From positions 1 through 64,000 of the forward strand of contig NZ_JBMERQ010000011.1 of the NCBI RefSeq assembly GCF_048820895.1: a stretch of 64,000 nt of DNA, in the 5' to 3' direction. The notes beneath the pieces were generated by a model. The model was given only the letters and a program-made list of their open reading frames with translations. It had not been told where the DNA came from and did no database searches. Below are positions 46,188 through 54,816 of this stretch, in pieces. Made by a program: the position numbers and the translations under genes. The number at the start of each line of letters is the position of its first letter. The stretch's first letter is position 1. The DNA comes from Cribrihabitans_A neustonicus (lineage in GTDB: Bacteria; Pseudomonadota; Alphaproteobacteria; Rhodobacterales; Rhodobacteraceae).

Positions 46188-46258
46188 GCGTCATCCCAGC
46201 ATCGCCCCGCAGGGCGTCATCCCAGCATCGCCCCGCAGGGGCGTCATCCCAGCATCGC
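46188..46258 (+). repeat. 26/27-bp tandem repeat copying the kpsT 3' end
   Basis: GCGTCATCCCAGCATCGCC begins at 46188, 46214 and 46241. The first two units (26 and 27 bp with CCGCAGG(G)) are downstream of kpsT; the third overlaps its last codons and stop. The kpsT terminal sequence has thus been tandemly triplicated, with the duplicated copies in the untranslated region. Confidence 0.85.
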
Positions 46259-46897
46259 CTCATGCACCGCGATGGCCTCCTCCAGGTCGTCGAAATAGCG
46301 CATCCGGCCGCGCTCCAGCACGATGCCCGCATCGCAGAACTGGCGCACCTGGTTCATCGAATGGTTCACCATGATGGCGCTGGAATGCTTCATCCGGTCG
46401 GCAAAGACGGCGCTGCTCTTGCGCTTGAACGACCGGTCGCCCACCGCGGTCACCTCGTCGACCAGATAGGTGTCGAAACGGATGCCCATCGAGGCGCCGA
46501 AGGTGAGCCGCGAGCGCATGCCGGAGGAGTAGCTGCGCATCGGCATGTGGTAGAACTTGCCCAACTCCGCAAAATCATCGACGAAGTTCACCAGGTCATC
46601 GGTATCGACGCCGTAGATGCGGGCGATGAAGCGGACGTTCTCGGCGCCGGTCAGGTCCTTGTGGAAGGAGCCGCCGAGCCCCACCGGCCAGGAGATCGAG
46701 CCGTCCGAGACCACCCGGCCCGAATCCGGGCGCAGGGTGCCCGCGATGATCTGCAGCAGCGTCGACTTGCCCGCGCCGTTGCGGCCCAGCAGCGCCAGGG
46801 ATTTGCCCGCGGGCAGTGTCAGGTTCAGGTTGTCGATCACCACCTTGCGCTCGCCCTTGAGCCGGAAGCTCTTGGTCAGGTTCTCAAAGCGGATCAT
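46244..46897 (-). CDS. kpsT: Capsular polysaccharide ABC exporter, ATPase
   Basis: The 217-aa cytoplasmic ATPase has Walker A GRNGAGKST (about residues 38-46), the SYSSGMRSRLTFG signature, Walker B YLVDEVTAVGD, and the switch histidine in MVNHSMNQVR. This set, including the SYSSGMxxR signature, is characteristic of KpsT/CtrD/BexA-type capsule exporters. It powers export of a lipid-linked polysaccharide through KpsM. It is read on the minus strand after kpsE, while kpsM is divergent. Its 3' end is part of a triplicated repeat, so the terminal codons lie in the third unit. Confidence 0.92.
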   Translation of the reverse strand: MIRFENLTKSFRLKGERKVVIDNLNLTLPAGKSLALLGRNGAGKSTLLQIIAGTLRPDSGRVVSDGSISWPVGLGGSFHKDLTGAENVRFIARIYGVDTDDLVNFVDDFAELGKFYHMPMRSYSSGMRSRLTFGASMGIRFDTYLVDEVTAVGDRSFKRKSSAVFADRMKHSSAIMVNHSMNQVRQFCDAGIVLERGRMRYFDDLEEAIAVHEAMLG

Positions 46898-47021
46898 GCC
46901 GGGCCGCCGCCCCGCAGCGGCCGGCCGGCAGGGGCGGGCGGCACACTGCCCGGAAGGCGCCCCTCCCCTGTCCCGGTCTCAGGCAACCGTCGCATCACAC
47001 GTGCCTCCTTTCCCATTGCCC

Positions 47022-48650
47022 CTAGCTGCGGTCGCGGACCGAATAGTAGATCAGCGCCGAGATCGCCCAGGCCAGCAGCAGGAACAGCCCGATCAGCCCC
47101 GAGAGCACGAAGCGGCGCGGGTATTCCGCCTGCTCGGCCAGGGCCGGCTTGATGTAGGTGGCAAGATAGCGGCTCTGCCGGGCGGCATCGTCGCGCGCGG
47201 TCTCCAGCGCGGTGAGCGCGGCGCGGTAGGCTTCCTCGGCATATTCCCGGTCCACCGTCAGGCGCTCGAACTCGGAGATCAGCGACGGGTAGTCCTCGCC
47301 CACCGCGCCGGTGTCGGTATTGCTGGAGGCAAAGGTCTGGCGCTCGATGTCGATGCGCTCGCGGATCACCTCGATCTGCTGCTGCGCCTTCTTCAGCCGC
47401 ACATCGCCCTCGGCCACCGAGCCGCGCAGCAGGTCGTATTCGATCAGCGCCTCGGCCAGCTTCTGCTGCAGGTTGTTCATCACCCCCATGCGGCCCTGAA
47501 TGTCGGCCTCGGGGTCGACGATGCGGGTGCGGGTGCGGAACTGGGTGAGCGCCTCGCGCGCCGCCTTCAGCCGCTCCAGCGCCTCCTCCAGATCGGCCTC
47601 GGCATAGCGCATCGCATCGGCGCGGGCCTGGTCGTTGAGCGCGTTGATGCGGATCTGGCTTTCCTCGACCACCGCCTGGGCGATGGCCTGGGCGGTTTCC
47701 GGGTCGAAGGCGGTGACCCGCACCTCGGTGAGCCCCGAGCCGCTGTCGTAGGAAATGCTGAGCACCCGCTGCCAGTACCAGACCAGCTCTTCCAAAGTGG
47801 CCTCGGGCCAGAGCGCGAACACCCAGTCGTCCGGCCAGGGCCGGCTGTAATGGCCGCGCAGGTCGATGCGGGCGCTGACCGCCGCCGCCATCTCCTGGCT
47901 CTGGATGAACTCGTAGAGGATGTCGCTGTCCGAGGCGGCGGTATTGCTGGCGAAATTGGCCAGCCCGCCAAGGAGGTCGTTGGCGCCCGAGCTTTCCTGG
48001 CTGCGCACGGTGAAGCCCGCGGTGGAGGCATACTGGTCCTCGGCCACCGCAAACAGGTAGAACACCGCCGCCGCCAGCGGCGCCAGCACCATCAGGAAGA
48101 AGCTGGCGATCAGCCCGCGGTGGCGGCGCTTCATATGCGCCGGGCGGGCCAGCGGATAGGCCGGGGTGCCGGCGATCTGCGCCTCCAGCCCGGCCGCCTT
48201 GATCTCCAGCGCCGCCTGCGCGGCTTCGGCCGCCTGCACCTTGCGGCGCAGCTTCTTGAGCTTTTTGCCGCCGCCCCGGACGCCGCCGCCAGCGGCCCCC
48301 TCACCGGCGCCGTCCTCAGCCCAGTCCTCAGCCCGGTCATCGGCCCCGCCGCCGGCCCCGCCGCCGGCGCTGTCACGGGCTCCGCGGCCCGGGGCCTGCC
48401 CGGCCCGCCGGCCGGCCTTGCGCGCCCCCTTTGCCGCCGCCCGGCGCCGCCCCGGGGCCTGGCCCGGGCCTTGCGCCTTCCGGGCCTGCGGGAAGTCCAG
48501 GGTTCCGGCGCTGTCCGGGGAATCCGCGTCCTGCGCCTCTGCGCCGGGCGCATCTGCCTCCGGCACGGCGGCGTGTTTGCCGGCGGCCTTGCGGCCGCTG
48601 CGGAATTGGACGGCAGCCTCCCTGCGCGCTGCCGGGCGATCCTGTGTCAT
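47022..48650 (-). CDS. kpsE: Capsule export inner-membrane periplasmic-adaptor protein
   Basis: The 542-aa polysaccharide co-polymerase-type protein has a transmembrane segment at ~185-205 (GLIASFFLMVLAPLAAAVFY), then AEDQYASTAGFTVRSQESSG, typical of KpsE/CtrB/BexC, periplasmic coiled coils, and a C-terminal membrane segment (VLSGLIGLFLLLAWAISALI). It links the ABC exporter to the outer-membrane channel. The ~170 residues before the first membrane segment are unusual: Ala/Arg/Gly/Asp-rich, low complexity, followed by a basic helical stretch (KKLKKLRRKVQAAEAAQAAL). No KpsD/Wza partner is present in the window. A short divergent gap separates it from kpsM. Confidence 0.88.
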   Translation of the reverse strand: MTQDRPAARREAAVQFRSGRKAAGKHAAVPEADAPGAEAQDADSPDSAGTLDFPQARKAQGPGQAPGRRRAAAKGARKAGRRAGQAPGRGARDSAGGGAGGGADDRAEDWAEDGAGEGAAGGGVRGGGKKLKKLRRKVQAAEAAQAALEIKAAGLEAQIAGTPAYPLARPAHMKRRHRGLIASFFLMVLAPLAAAVFYLFAVAEDQYASTAGFTVRSQESSGANDLLGGLANFASNTAASDSDILYEFIQSQEMAAAVSARIDLRGHYSRPWPDDWVFALWPEATLEELVWYWQRVLSISYDSGSGLTEVRVTAFDPETAQAIAQAVVEESQIRINALNDQARADAMRYAEADLEEALERLKAAREALTQFRTRTRIVDPEADIQGRMGVMNNLQQKLAEALIEYDLLRGSVAEGDVRLKKAQQQIEVIRERIDIERQTFASSNTDTGAVGEDYPSLISEFERLTVDREYAEEAYRAALTALETARDDAARQSRYLATYIKPALAEQAEYPRRFVLSGLIGLFLLLAWAISALIYYSVRDRS

Positions 48651-48742
48651 AGTCTGCGTTTCCCAGCCTGCGGCCGTTTGTCATTGCCTCGTGTTTCTTT
48701 CATACTTATCGCTTGCACGGCGCATATTCACAATGGGGATTC

Positions 48743-49600
48743 ATGACCAGCACCACCTCCGCAGCCGCCCCTGCCCAGACGCCCGGAGTTCCTCCCGGAG
48801 TCCCGCCTGCTGTCCCGCCCGCGGCCGGCCGGGCGCGCCGCTTTGCCACTCTGCGCACCATCGCGGCGCTGGTGCTGCGCGAGATGTCGACCCGCTACGG
48901 GCGCACCCCCGGCGGCTATCTCTGGGCGGTGCTGGAGCCGCTGGCAGCGATCCTGTTCCTCAGCCTCGGCTTCTCGCTGGTGATCCGCACCCCGTCGCTG
49001 GGCACCAGCTTCCTGCTGTTCTACGCCACCGGCTACCTGCCGTTCGACCTTTACAACACGATTTCCAATACCACCGCCAGGGCGATCAGCTTCTCCAAGC
49101 CGCTGCTGAAATTCCCCGCGGTGACCTGGCTGGACGCGGTGCTGGCCCGGTTCTTCCTCAACGGCCTGACCGGTGCCCTGGTGGCGGTGCTGCTGCTTGC
49201 CGGGGTGCTCCTGGTGATCGACAGCCGCACGGTGCTGGACCTGCCGCCCGCGGTGCTGGCGATGGCGCTGGCGATGGGGCTGGGCCTCGGGGTGGGCACG
49301 CTCAACTGCGTGCTGACGGGGCTCTACCCGCTCTGGGACGTGGCCTGGTCGATCTTCACCCGGCCGCTGTTCCTCGCCTCGGGCGTGTTCTTCCTCTACG
49401 AGGACCTGCCGCCGGTGGGGCAGGACATCCTGTGGTACAACCCGGTGATGCATATCACCGGGCTGATGCGCACCGGCTTTTACCCCACCTACAGCGCGGC
49501 TTTCGTGAACGTTCCTTACGTGCTGCTCACCAGCCTGGTGCTGCTGGCCTTGGGGCTGGTGCTGATGGGGCGCTTCCACCGCGACATCCTGAACCGCTGA
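48743..49600 (+). CDS. kpsM: Capsular polysaccharide ABC exporter, permease
   Basis: The 285-aa ABC2-type permease has six hydrophobic segments. It opens with a Pro/Ala-rich stretch, then TIAALVLREMSTRYGRTPGG, the family's cytoplasmic N-terminal motif, YLWAVLEPLAAILFLSLGFS, and the closing hydrophobic LVLLALGLVLMGRFHRDI. It forms the membrane channel energised by KpsT. The start at 48743 was chosen because the upstream ATG lacks a ribosome-binding site, while GGGG precedes this one. It is divergent from kpsE and convergent with the next GT2 gene. Confidence 0.92.
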   Translation: MTSTTSAAAPAQTPGVPPGVPPAVPPAAGRARRFATLRTIAALVLREMSTRYGRTPGGYLWAVLEPLAAILFLSLGFSLVIRTPSLGTSFLLFYATGYLPFDLYNTISNTTARAISFSKPLLKFPAVTWLDAVLARFFLNGLTGALVAVLLLAGVLLVIDSRTVLDLPPAVLAMALAMGLGLGVGTLNCVLTGLYPLWDVAWSIFTRPLFLASGVFFLYEDLPPVGQDILWYNPVMHITGLMRTGFYPTYSAAFVNVPYVLLTSLVLLALGLVLMGRFHRDILNR

Positions 49601-49643
49601 GCCGCGGCAGCCGCCGCCCGCCCGCCGGAGCCGCGGCCCGGGC

Positions 49644-50735
49644 TCAGTCCCTGCCCGCCAGCTCCAGCACCCGGGCATGCGGCACCGCGGTGCGCCGCAG
49701 CAGCCCGTCGCGCACCGCCTGCGCCATCAGCCGCAGGAAGGCGCGCCGGTCGCCGCCGTGCTGGCGCGCCTTCATCAGCCATTTCGGCAGCACCACGCAG
49801 AGCGCGGGCCAGAACAGCCAGCCCGCCGCCATCCGGTACAGCAGCAGCAGGTTGCGGTGGTAGTAATAGGCCTTCCACAGCGGCACGAAGCGGCCGCGCT
49901 GCGCTTCCGTGCCGCCGCCCTTGGCCTGGAAGGTGGAGAGATCATGCTCGAAGCGCACCCCGGGCTCGAATCCGATGCGGCCGCCCGCGGCGGTCAGCCC
50001 CAGCGTGTAGATGCCGTCGTCGCCATAAAGGAACAGCTCCGGATCCGGGTAGCCGATGCGCCGCACCGCCGCGGCTGAGATGAAGAAGCCGACAAAGGAG
50101 GTGACATCGATCTGCATCCCCGCCCCCTCGTAATCGGCGGGGCGCACGTGGAAGCCCGCGCGGCCGCCGCCGAACAGGGTGCGCAGGAACTCGCGGGCGT
50201 GCCAGAACGGGTTGCGCGAGGGGCGGTTCATCTCGCAGATGCGGCCGTCGGGGAAATAGACCGCCGCCGCCACCGCATCCCATTTCCCCGCCGGCAGATC
50301 ATGAAATGCCGCCAGCGCCCCCGGCGCGGGGCGGCCGTCGTCATCCATCACCACCAGCCAGTCCGGCGCGTGCCGCTCCATCGCCCGGCGCATGCCCATC
50401 TCGAAACCGCCGGCGCCGCCGCGGTTTTCGCCCGAGGTGCAGATATCGAGCCGCGGATCGCCCTGCGCCGCCAGCCAGGCGGCGGTGCCGTCGGTGGAGG
50501 CATTGTCGGCCACCACCACCGCCGCCAGCTCGCGTTCCGGACTCTCCAGCAGCCGCGCCAGCGTCACCTTCAGCTTGTCCAGCCGGTTGTGGGTCACCAC
50601 CACCGCCACCAGCCGGCCCGCGCCCTGTCCTGCCGCGCCCTGTCCTGCCGTGCCCTGTCCTGCCGTGCCCGGGGCGCTGGCGGCCTCCGCGGCTGCCGGC
50701 TGCGCTGCGGGGCTCAGTGCGTCTGCTGTGCTCAC
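49644..50735 (-). CDS. Family 2 glycosyltransferase
   Basis: The 363-aa enzyme has an N-terminal ~40-residue Ala/Gly/Gln-rich tail including three near-identical GQGTA/GA units, then LVAVVVTHNRLDKLKVTLAR, VVADNASTDGT, GENRGGAGGFEMGMRRA and LVVMDDDGRPAPGAL, the motif set of galactofuranosyl- or rhamnosyl-type GT2 enzymes. A C-terminal hydrophobic segment (LYRMAAGWLFWPALCVVLPK) probably binds the membrane. The GTG at 50735 has AGGAG 12 nt upstream; a TTG further up has no ribosome-binding site. The DDD and GGAGGF motifs resemble the GlfT2-like protein at 44.2 kb, so use of UDP-Galf is possible. Confidence 0.85.
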   Translation of the reverse strand: MSTADALSPAAQPAAAEAASAPGTAGQGTAGQGAAGQGAGRLVAVVVTHNRLDKLKVTLARLLESPERELAAVVVADNASTDGTAAWLAAQGDPRLDICTSGENRGGAGGFEMGMRRAMERHAPDWLVVMDDDGRPAPGALAAFHDLPAGKWDAVAAAVYFPDGRICEMNRPSRNPFWHAREFLRTLFGGGRAGFHVRPADYEGAGMQIDVTSFVGFFISAAAVRRIGYPDPELFLYGDDGIYTLGLTAAGGRIGFEPGVRFEHDLSTFQAKGGGTEAQRGRFVPLWKAYYYHRNLLLLYRMAAGWLFWPALCVVLPKWLMKARQHGGDRRAFLRLMAQAVRDGLLRRTAVPHARVLELAGRD

Positions 50736-50822
50736 GATGGGGTCTCTGCTCCTGATGGCTGGCCTGCGGGATTGCTGGGGCAAAACTCACAAATGCCCGC
50801 CGCTGTCAAACCCTTTGCCGGC

Positions 50823-50863
50823 CCCTGCCTCTCCCCTGCCTCTCCCCTGCCTCTCCCCTGCCC
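50823..50863 (+). repeat. 12-bp tandem repeat (CCTGCCTCTCCC)
   Basis: About 3.4 uninterrupted copies lie in the 176-bp gap between the divergent GT2 and epimerase genes, ~50 bp upstream of the epimerase start. It is polypyrimidine on the + strand. It may modulate promoter spacing through copy-number changes. Confidence 0.75.
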
Positions 50864-50911
50864 CGGCAGGAAGCATTTGACAGCCGCTCCGGAAACCGCA
50901 ACCTGAACCCC

Positions 50912-51922
50912 ATGCAAACTGCCCAGACCGCTCTCGTCACCGGCTCGGCCGGCTTCATCGGCTATCACCTGTCCGCCCGGCTGCTGGCCGATGGCTGGCA
51001 GGTCGTGGGGCTCGACTGCCTGTCGCCCTATTACGACGTCACCCTGAAGCAGCGCCGCCATGCGCTGCTTGAGCAGGATGCAGGCTTCACCCCGGTGATC
51101 GGCAAGCTGGAAACCCCGGGGCTGCTCATGGACCTCTTGGCCCGCCACCGGCCGCAGGCGGTGATCCACCTCGCCGCCCAGGCCGGGGTGCGCCATTCGA
51201 TCGAGGCGCCGCGCGACTACCTGGAGGCCAACCTCGCGGGCAGTTTCGAACTGCTGGAGGCAGCGCGCGCGCATGCCCCCCGGCATCTCCTGATGGCCTC
51301 CACCTCCTCGGCCTATGGCGCCAATACGGCGATGCCCTTCACCGAGCGGCAGCAGGCCGACCACCAGATGTCCTTCTACGCCGCCACCAAGAAGGCCACC
51401 GAGTCGATGGCGCATTCCTATGCCCATCTCTATGCCCTGCCCGTCACCATGTTCCGCTTCTTCACCGTCTACGGCCCCTGGGGCCGCCCCGACATGGCGC
51501 TGTTCAAATTCACCAAGGCAATGCTCGAGGGGCGCCCGATCGAGGTCTACAACCACGGGAAAATGCAGCGCGACTTCACCTATATCGACGACCTGGTGGC
51601 GGGGATCACCGGGCTGATCGGGGCGGTGCCGGGCACGGAGCCGGTCTCGGACCAGGACAGCTTGAGCCCCGTCGCCCCCTTCCGGGTGGTCAATATCGGC
51701 GCGGGCCGGCCAACCGCGCTGATGGACTATATCGCCGCACTTGAGACTGCGCTGGGGATCGGGGCGCAGAAGACCATGATGGCGATGCAGCCCGGCGACG
51801 TGCCCGCCACCTGGGCCGACACCAGCCTGCTCAGCCAGCTCACCGGATTCACCCCTCAGGTCGGCGTCGAGGAGGGCGTTGCCCGCTTTGCCGCCTGGTA
51901 CCGGGAGTATTACGGCGCCTGA
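50912..51922 (+). CDS. UDP-glucuronate 4-epimerase (extended SDR)
   Basis: The 336-aa NAD-dependent epimerase has the N-terminal VTGSAGFIGYHLSARL Rossmann motif, the catalytic set STSSAYG and SFYAATKKATE (YxxxK), and FFTVYGPWGRPDMALFKFTK and YNHGKMQRDFTYIDD, typical of LspL/Gla/Cap1J-type UDP-GlcA 4-epimerases. It makes UDP-galacturonate from UDP-glucuronate. It is directly followed, after one 32-bp palindrome, by ugd, which supplies UDP-GlcA. The ribosome-binding site is weak (GGAAA, ~16 nt). Confidence 0.9.
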   Translation: MQTAQTALVTGSAGFIGYHLSARLLADGWQVVGLDCLSPYYDVTLKQRRHALLEQDAGFTPVIGKLETPGLLMDLLARHRPQAVIHLAAQAGVRHSIEAPRDYLEANLAGSFELLEAARAHAPRHLLMASTSSAYGANTAMPFTERQQADHQMSFYAATKKATESMAHSYAHLYALPVTMFRFFTVYGPWGRPDMALFKFTKAMLEGRPIEVYNHGKMQRDFTYIDDLVAGITGLIGAVPGTEPVSDQDSLSPVAPFRVVNIGAGRPTALMDYIAALETALGIGAQKTMMAMQPGDVPATWADTSLLSQLTGFTPQVGVEEGVARFAAWYREYYGA

Positions 51923-52004
51923 GCGTGCCGGGCGCCCTGCCCTGCCTGCCCCGCCGGCCTCGAAGCCTGCCCCCGAGGCCGGCGCGAAATAGGTCAGCAC
52001 GCGT

Positions 52005-52036
52005 GACCAAATGTTTCGCGCGCGAAACATTTGGTC
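52005..52036. promoter_or_regulatory. 32-bp perfect palindrome, parS-like site 1
   Basis: Half-site GACCAAATGTTTCGCG is followed directly by its exact complement. The core TGTTTCGCGCGCGAAACA resembles the universal parS TGTTTCACGTGAAACA with two extra central bases. It lies between the epimerase and ugd, 146 bp upstream of ugd. Together with 2 bp on its left and 4 bp on its right, it is a 38-bp exact inverted copy of the site after ugd. Confidence 0.75.
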
Positions 52037-52181
52037 CGGACCGGACCTTTCCCCGATCCGCGCAGCGCGGCGTCAGATTCCGGTTTCCGCCCTTTCCAGC
52101 CGCCTGTATCCTTCTACGTCAACAGGAAACCGCCGCCCGCCTTGGTGCGGCGGAAAAACTTGCGGGGAAAAGGGACAGCGC

Positions 52182-53534
52182 ATGCGCATTGCGATGATTG
52201 GCACGGGCTATGTGGGCCTGGTCTCGGGGGTGTGTTTTTCGGATTTCGGCCATGACGTGGTCTGCGTCGACAAGGACCTGCGCAAGGTGGCGCGGCTGAC
52301 CGCGGGCGAGGTGCCGATCTACGAGCCGGGGCTGGAGGCGCTGATGGAGAAGAACGTCGCCGCCGGGCGGCTCAGCTTCACCGCTGACCTGGCAGCCGCG
52401 GTGGACGGGGCCGAGGCGGTGTTCATTGCGGTCGGCACCCCGGCGCGGCGCGGCGATGGCCATGCCGATCTGACCTACGTGATGGCGGCGGCCGGGGAAA
52501 TCGCCGCGGCGCTCACGGATTACGCGGTGGTGGTGACCAAATCCACCGTGCCCGTGGGCACCAACCGGCAGGTGCAGGAGCTGATCGCCAGGGTCCGCCC
52601 GGATGCCGCCTTCGATGTCGCCTCCAACCCGGAGTTCCTGCGCGAGGGTGCTGCGATCGAGGATTTCATGCGCCCCGACCGGGTGGTCGTCGGCGTCGAG
52701 AGCGAACGCGCCGCCGAGGTGATGGCGGAGATCTACCGGCCGCTCTACCTGCGCGACTTCCCGATCCTCACCACCGGGCTGGAAAGCGCCGAGATGATCA
52801 AATACGCGGCCAATGCCTTCCTCGCCGCCAAGATCACCTTCATCAACGAGGTCGCGGGACTGTGCGAGCGCACCGGCGCCGATGTGAAGGAAGTCGCCCG
52901 CGGCATCGGCTTCGACGGGCGCATCGGCAACAAGTTCCTGCATGCCGGGCCGGGCTATGGCGGCTCGTGCTTCCCCAAGGACACCGCGGCGCTGGCGCGG
53001 ATCGGCCAGGACCACGCCTTCCCGATGCGCATCACCGAGACCGTGATGCGGGTCAACGACGAGGTGAAGGCGCGCATGGTGGAGAAGCTGCGCGACATCT
53101 GCGGGGGCTCCTTCAACGGCAAGACGGTGGCGGTGCTGGGGGTGACCTTCAAGCCCAATACCGACGACATGCGCGAGGCGCCGAGCCTCACCATCGTGCC
53201 CGCGCTGATCGGCGGCGGCGCCCGGGTGCGGGTGGTCGACCCGCAGGGCCGGGCCGAGGGCGAGGCGCTGCTGCCGGGCGTGATCTGGGAGGACGATCCC
53301 TATGCCGCGGCGGAAGACGCCGACCTGGTGGTGATCCTGACCGAGTGGAACGAGTTCCGCGCGCTCGATCTGAAGAAGATGGCTGCCGCCATGCGCAGCC
53401 CGCGGATGGCGGATCTGCGCAACATCTATTCCGCCAGAGCGGCGCAGCGCGCAGGCTTCGAGATCTATGCCGGCGTCGGCCGCGGCCGCGCGCCGCAGAG
53501 CCTGGACGCCGGAGGAGAGGCGGACAGCAAATAG
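52182..53534 (+). CDS. ugd: UDP-glucose 6-dehydrogenase
   Basis: The 450-aa enzyme oxidises UDP-glucose to UDP-glucuronate with 2 NAD+. It shows RIAMIGTGYVGLVSGVCFSD at the N-terminus, VTKSTVPVGTNRQVQ, SNPEFLREGAAIEDFMRPDR, GPGYGGSCFPKDTAAL with the catalytic cysteine, and GVTFKPNTDDMREAPS. It supplies the neighbouring 4-epimerase. The ATG at 52182 gives the standard start; the reading frame extends further up with no ribosome-binding site. The gene is bracketed by two inverted parS-like palindromes, the second 10 bp after its stop. Confidence 0.95.
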   Translation: MRIAMIGTGYVGLVSGVCFSDFGHDVVCVDKDLRKVARLTAGEVPIYEPGLEALMEKNVAAGRLSFTADLAAAVDGAEAVFIAVGTPARRGDGHADLTYVMAAAGEIAAALTDYAVVVTKSTVPVGTNRQVQELIARVRPDAAFDVASNPEFLREGAAIEDFMRPDRVVVGVESERAAEVMAEIYRPLYLRDFPILTTGLESAEMIKYAANAFLAAKITFINEVAGLCERTGADVKEVARGIGFDGRIGNKFLHAGPGYGGSCFPKDTAALARIGQDHAFPMRITETVMRVNDEVKARMVEKLRDICGGSFNGKTVAVLGVTFKPNTDDMREAPSLTIVPALIGGGARVRVVDPQGRAEGEALLPGVIWEDDPYAAAEDADLVVILTEWNEFRALDLKKMAAAMRSPRMADLRNIYSARAAQRAGFEIYAGVGRGRAPQSLDAGGEADSK

Positions 53535-53544
53535 GGCCGTTCCG

Positions 53545-53576
53545 GACCAAATGTTTCGCGCGCGAAACATTTGGTC
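53545..53576. promoter_or_regulatory. 32-bp perfect palindrome, parS-like site 2
   Basis: Identical 32-bp core to the site at 52005-52036, beginning 10 bp after the ugd stop. The asymmetric flanks show it is in the opposite orientation: 53541-53578 is the exact reverse complement of 52003-52040. It would also fold into a 16-bp stem in RNA, but no T-run follows. Confidence 0.75.
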
Positions 53577-53730
53577 ACTCATACTGACCTAAATTCCTGC
53601 GGCACGCACATGCCCGGGTTAGTCTCTGAATGGCGGCTGGCGGCCCGGGTCTGTCTGCCGGGAGGAAGGGGCAGGGGGGTCTGCAATCCCTTTGCCGGCC
53701 GGGCCGGCCCGCCGCCGGCAGCGCCGTGCC

Positions 53731-54645
53731 TCAGCCTGCGAGGTAGGTGTGGAACCACGCCACCATGCGCTCTTCGGAGAGCGCGGCGGCCGCCTGGTCG
53801 TACCGCGGTGTGGTGTCATTATGGAAGCCGTGGTTCACGCCGGGGTAGATATATGCCTCATATCTCTTGTCGTGTTCCTCCAGCGCTTTCTGGAACGCGG
53901 GCCACATCGCATTGATCCGCTGGTCGAGCGCCGCGAGCTGGATCAGCAGCGGTGCCTCGATCCGGGCCACCTGCGCGCTGTCGGGGGCGGCGCCGTAGAA
54001 CGGCACCCCCGCGGCCATTCCGGGATAGGCCACGGCCAGCTTGTTCACCACGCCGCCGCCATAGCAGAACCCCGTCGCGCCGACCTTGCCGTTGGTGCCG
54101 CCAAGCGCCTGCAGGTACTCGAAGCCCGCGAAGAAGTCGTTCAGGAGGGCCTCCTGGTCCAGGCTGCGCTGCATCTCCCGCCCTTCATCGTCGCTGCCCG
54201 GGTAGCCGCCCAGGGAGGACAGCCCGTCGGGGCCCATCGCCACGAACCCCGCCTTTGCGAGGCGCCGCACCACGTCGCGGATGTAAGGGTTGAGCCCGCG
54301 GTTCTCATGCACCACCAGCACCGCCCCCGGCGGGCGCTCCGGGTCAGCCTGCGCGGGCCGGACCAGATAGGCGCGGATATCGCCGGTGCCCTGCGGGCTT
54401 GGATAGGTGATCTCCTCGCCCTGGATAGCGGGATCGTCCTCCGCGACCTGCCGGGCCAGGGCGTAGTCCGGCGCCAGCATCCCGAGGATCGCAGCGGCGG
54501 TCAGCCCGCCGGCGGCCCATTTCCCGGCGCGGTCGAGAAACTCGCGTTTCGAGATCTTTCCGTGCGCGTAGTAGTCGTAGAGGTCGAGGAGTTCCTGGTC
54601 GAAATCGGCGGCCGTGAGGCGGCGCGGCGGCGTCTGTCCGTGCAT
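53731..54645 (-). CDS. Dienelactone hydrolase family protein
   Basis: The 304-aa alpha/beta hydrolase has GATGFCYGGGVVNKLA, where cysteine is the nucleophile of dienelactone hydrolases, and NHGFHNDTTPRYD with the catalytic histidine; an acidic residue is expected in LAALDQRIN. Residues ~30-65 (KISKREFLDRAGKWAAGGLTAAAIL) resemble the twin-arginine or lipid-type N-terminal membrane segment found in YghX-like members. The ATG at 54645 has AGGGAG 8 nt upstream. It sits between a palindrome and parB and has no obvious link to glycan synthesis; a general esterase role is likely. Confidence 0.85.
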   Translation of the reverse strand: MHGQTPPRRLTAADFDQELLDLYDYYAHGKISKREFLDRAGKWAAGGLTAAAILGMLAPDYALARQVAEDDPAIQGEEITYPSPQGTGDIRAYLVRPAQADPERPPGAVLVVHENRGLNPYIRDVVRRLAKAGFVAMGPDGLSSLGGYPGSDDEGREMQRSLDQEALLNDFFAGFEYLQALGGTNGKVGATGFCYGGGVVNKLAVAYPGMAAGVPFYGAAPDSAQVARIEAPLLIQLAALDQRINAMWPAFQKALEEHDKRYEAYIYPGVNHGFHNDTTPRYDQAAAALSEERMVAWFHTYLAG

Positions 54646-54762
54646 GATGCGTCTCCCTGTGAGGTCCTCCAGAGGTAGCCCGCGCCTGCGGCCCGGCCAT
54701 TGGCATTCCCGGTCCTGCACGGGCCGTTTCCGGACCGCCGGTTTGCCCCCGGAGCGCGCATG

Positions 54763-54791
54763 AAAAAGGGGGGCTGCCGTGCCCCCCCTTT
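54763..54791 (-). terminator. Intrinsic terminator of the parAB operon
   Basis: On the minus strand, an AAAGGGGGGG / CCCCCCTTTTT hairpin with a short loop ends in TTTTT, 26 bp after the parB stop. A bulged C is needed for the lower stem. A-T pairs at its base could also stop transcripts from the other strand. Confidence 0.75.
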
Positions 54792-54816
54792 GCAAAGACC
54801 CTGCGTTTGGTGCGGC

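Noticed and set aside
46188..46258. CRISPR or attachment-site array at the kpsT end
   Set aside because: It is a direct triplication of the kpsT 3' end with no spacers or integrase nearby.
52003..53578. Insertion sequence or transposon carrying ugd
   Set aside because: Although inverted repeats bracket ugd, there is no transposase or target-site duplication, and the repeats are themselves palindromes with a third copy elsewhere.
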